Part shown: positions 5,131-5,679 of the stretch, in pieces
Layout: the number at the start of each line of letters is the position of its first letter
Numbering within the stretch: the first letter of the stretch is position 1
NCBI GenBank assembly: GCA_900551605.1
Contig: URWS01000115.1
Coordinates: forward strand, 1 to 5,679
Source of the DNA: an uncultured Collinsella sp.
GTDB taxonomy: Bacteria; Actinomycetota; Coriobacteriia; Coriobacteriales; Coriobacteriaceae
Length of the DNA stretch: 5,679 nt
Direction: 5' to 3'
The notes under the pieces: model-generated
Databases searched by the model: none
The model's input: only the letters and a program-made list of their open reading frames with translations
What the model was told of the DNA's origin: nothing
Position numbers and translations under genes: made by a program

Positions 5131-5645
5131 ATGCCCCAAATTAACCTCATGGAACTCGCCAAGCAGTCTTTTGGCACCTCGCTCGAGCAGCTCGACGACC
5201 GTCGCATTTACAAGCTGCTGGTCAAACTCGTGCAGGAGCGCTCCGCTGCCTGCCCGCTCAACAACGGCAAGAAAAAGCTCTATTACATTTCCGCCGAATT
5301 TTTGATCGGCAAGCTGCTCATCAACAACATGATCGACCTCGGCATCTACGACGAGGTTAAGGACCAGCTCACCGCCGCAGGCCACGACCTCAACAAGATC
5401 GAGGAATTCGAGGTCGAGCCGTCGCTCGGCAACGGCGGCCTGGGTCGCCTGGCCGCGTGCTTCCTGGATTCCATCGCCACGCTGGGCTTGACCGGCGATG
5501 GCGTGGGCCTCAACTATCACTACGGCCTGTTCCGTCAGCGCTTTGTCGACAACCAGCAGAAGGCCGTCCCCGACGAGTGGCTCGGTGAGCAGGACATCCT
5601 AGTCGACGATGACCGCTCCTACACCGTCGAGTTCGGCGATTTTGC
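5131..5645 (+). CDS. glgP: Glycogen/maltodextrin phosphorylase, N-terminal part (3' truncated)
   Basis: The enzyme (GT35) removes glucose from the non-reducing ends of alpha-1,4-glucans with phosphate, giving glucose-1-phosphate in the cytoplasm. Only about the first 172 residues are genuine here. Family motifs are KKLYYISAEFLIGKLLINNM (48-67), the glycine-loop signature EVEPSLGNGGLGRLAACFLDS (94-114) and GDGVGLNYHYGLFRQRF (122-138). The family is usually about 750-850 aa, so the C-terminal lobe, including the lysine that carries pyridoxal phosphate, is missing. The frame stays open to the window end, but from 5646 the bases are sequencing adapter. The residues they encode after residue 172 (CLLYTSPSPRD) are artefactual and must not be counted as a real C-terminus. 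The N-terminus is short compared with E. coli MalP, with only a little sequence before the core motifs. It may be named glgP or malP; the call between them is arbitrary from a fragment. Confidence 0.93.
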
Positions 5646-5679
5646 CTGTCTCTTATACACATCTCCGAGCCCACGAGAC
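5646..5679. other. Nextera transposase adapter left on the contig end
   Basis: The last 34 bases equal the Nextera mosaic end in read-through orientation (CTGTCTCTTATACACATCT, 5646-5664) plus the 15-base read-2 adapter tail (CCGAGCCCACGAGAC, 5665-5679). The match is complete and runs exactly to the window end. This is library-preparation sequence, not host DNA. Base 5646 is ambiguous because a genomic C there would look the same. Confidence 0.98.

Noticed and set aside
5646..5664. Tn5/IS50-like mosaic end suggesting a transposon insertion in glgP
   Set aside because: The 19-bp mosaic end is directly followed by the 15-base Nextera primer tail and then the contig ends, so it is a library adapter and not a mobile element.

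Overview
The window looks like a short assembly contig from a high-GC gut Actinomycetota, most likely class Coriobacteriia (Collinsella or a close relative). This is inferred from GC-rich third codon positions, clean AGGAG-type ribosome binding sites, and the protein set: a type II MurB, a Tat-type exported coiled-coil cell-wall hydrolase, GalE, MalQ and a glycogen phosphorylase. The genus is a judgement from memory, not a database result.

Layout, left to right. The 3' part of murB (plus strand, cut by the window start) ends in a GAAA-loop hairpin at 529-550. A 131-bp imperfect palindrome follows at 603-733. A convergent minus-strand gene (743-1948) encodes a secreted hydrolase with a PcsB/CwlO-like coiled coil. 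A 266-bp divergent intergenic region separates it from galE (2215-3276), which has its own strong intrinsic terminator (3299-3332). A promoter with nested palindromes precedes malQ (4-alpha-glucanotransferase, best start 3497). After malQ and a perfect 11-bp stem-loop (5051-5084) comes the start of glgP (from 5131).

The last 34 bases (5646-5679) are not genomic. They match a Nextera transposase adapter exactly, so glgP is cut by the end of the assembled insert and its last encoded residues are artefactual.

Functionally there are two themes. murB and the hydrolase serve peptidoglycan synthesis and remodelling. galE, malQ and glgP serve carbohydrate metabolism: UDP-galactose/UDP-glucose interconversion, and glycogen or maltodextrin breakdown, in which MalQ rebuilds long glucans for the phosphorylase to shorten.

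I found no sign of a new defence system, CRISPR array, RNA gene of a known family, insertion sequence or prophage. The unexplained items are non-coding: the long palindrome, the palindromic block in the malQ promoter, and the repeated ACATAT motifs upstream of the hydrolase gene. A predicted residue change in the GalE substrate pocket and Tat-type export of the hydrolase are the most interesting protein-level points.
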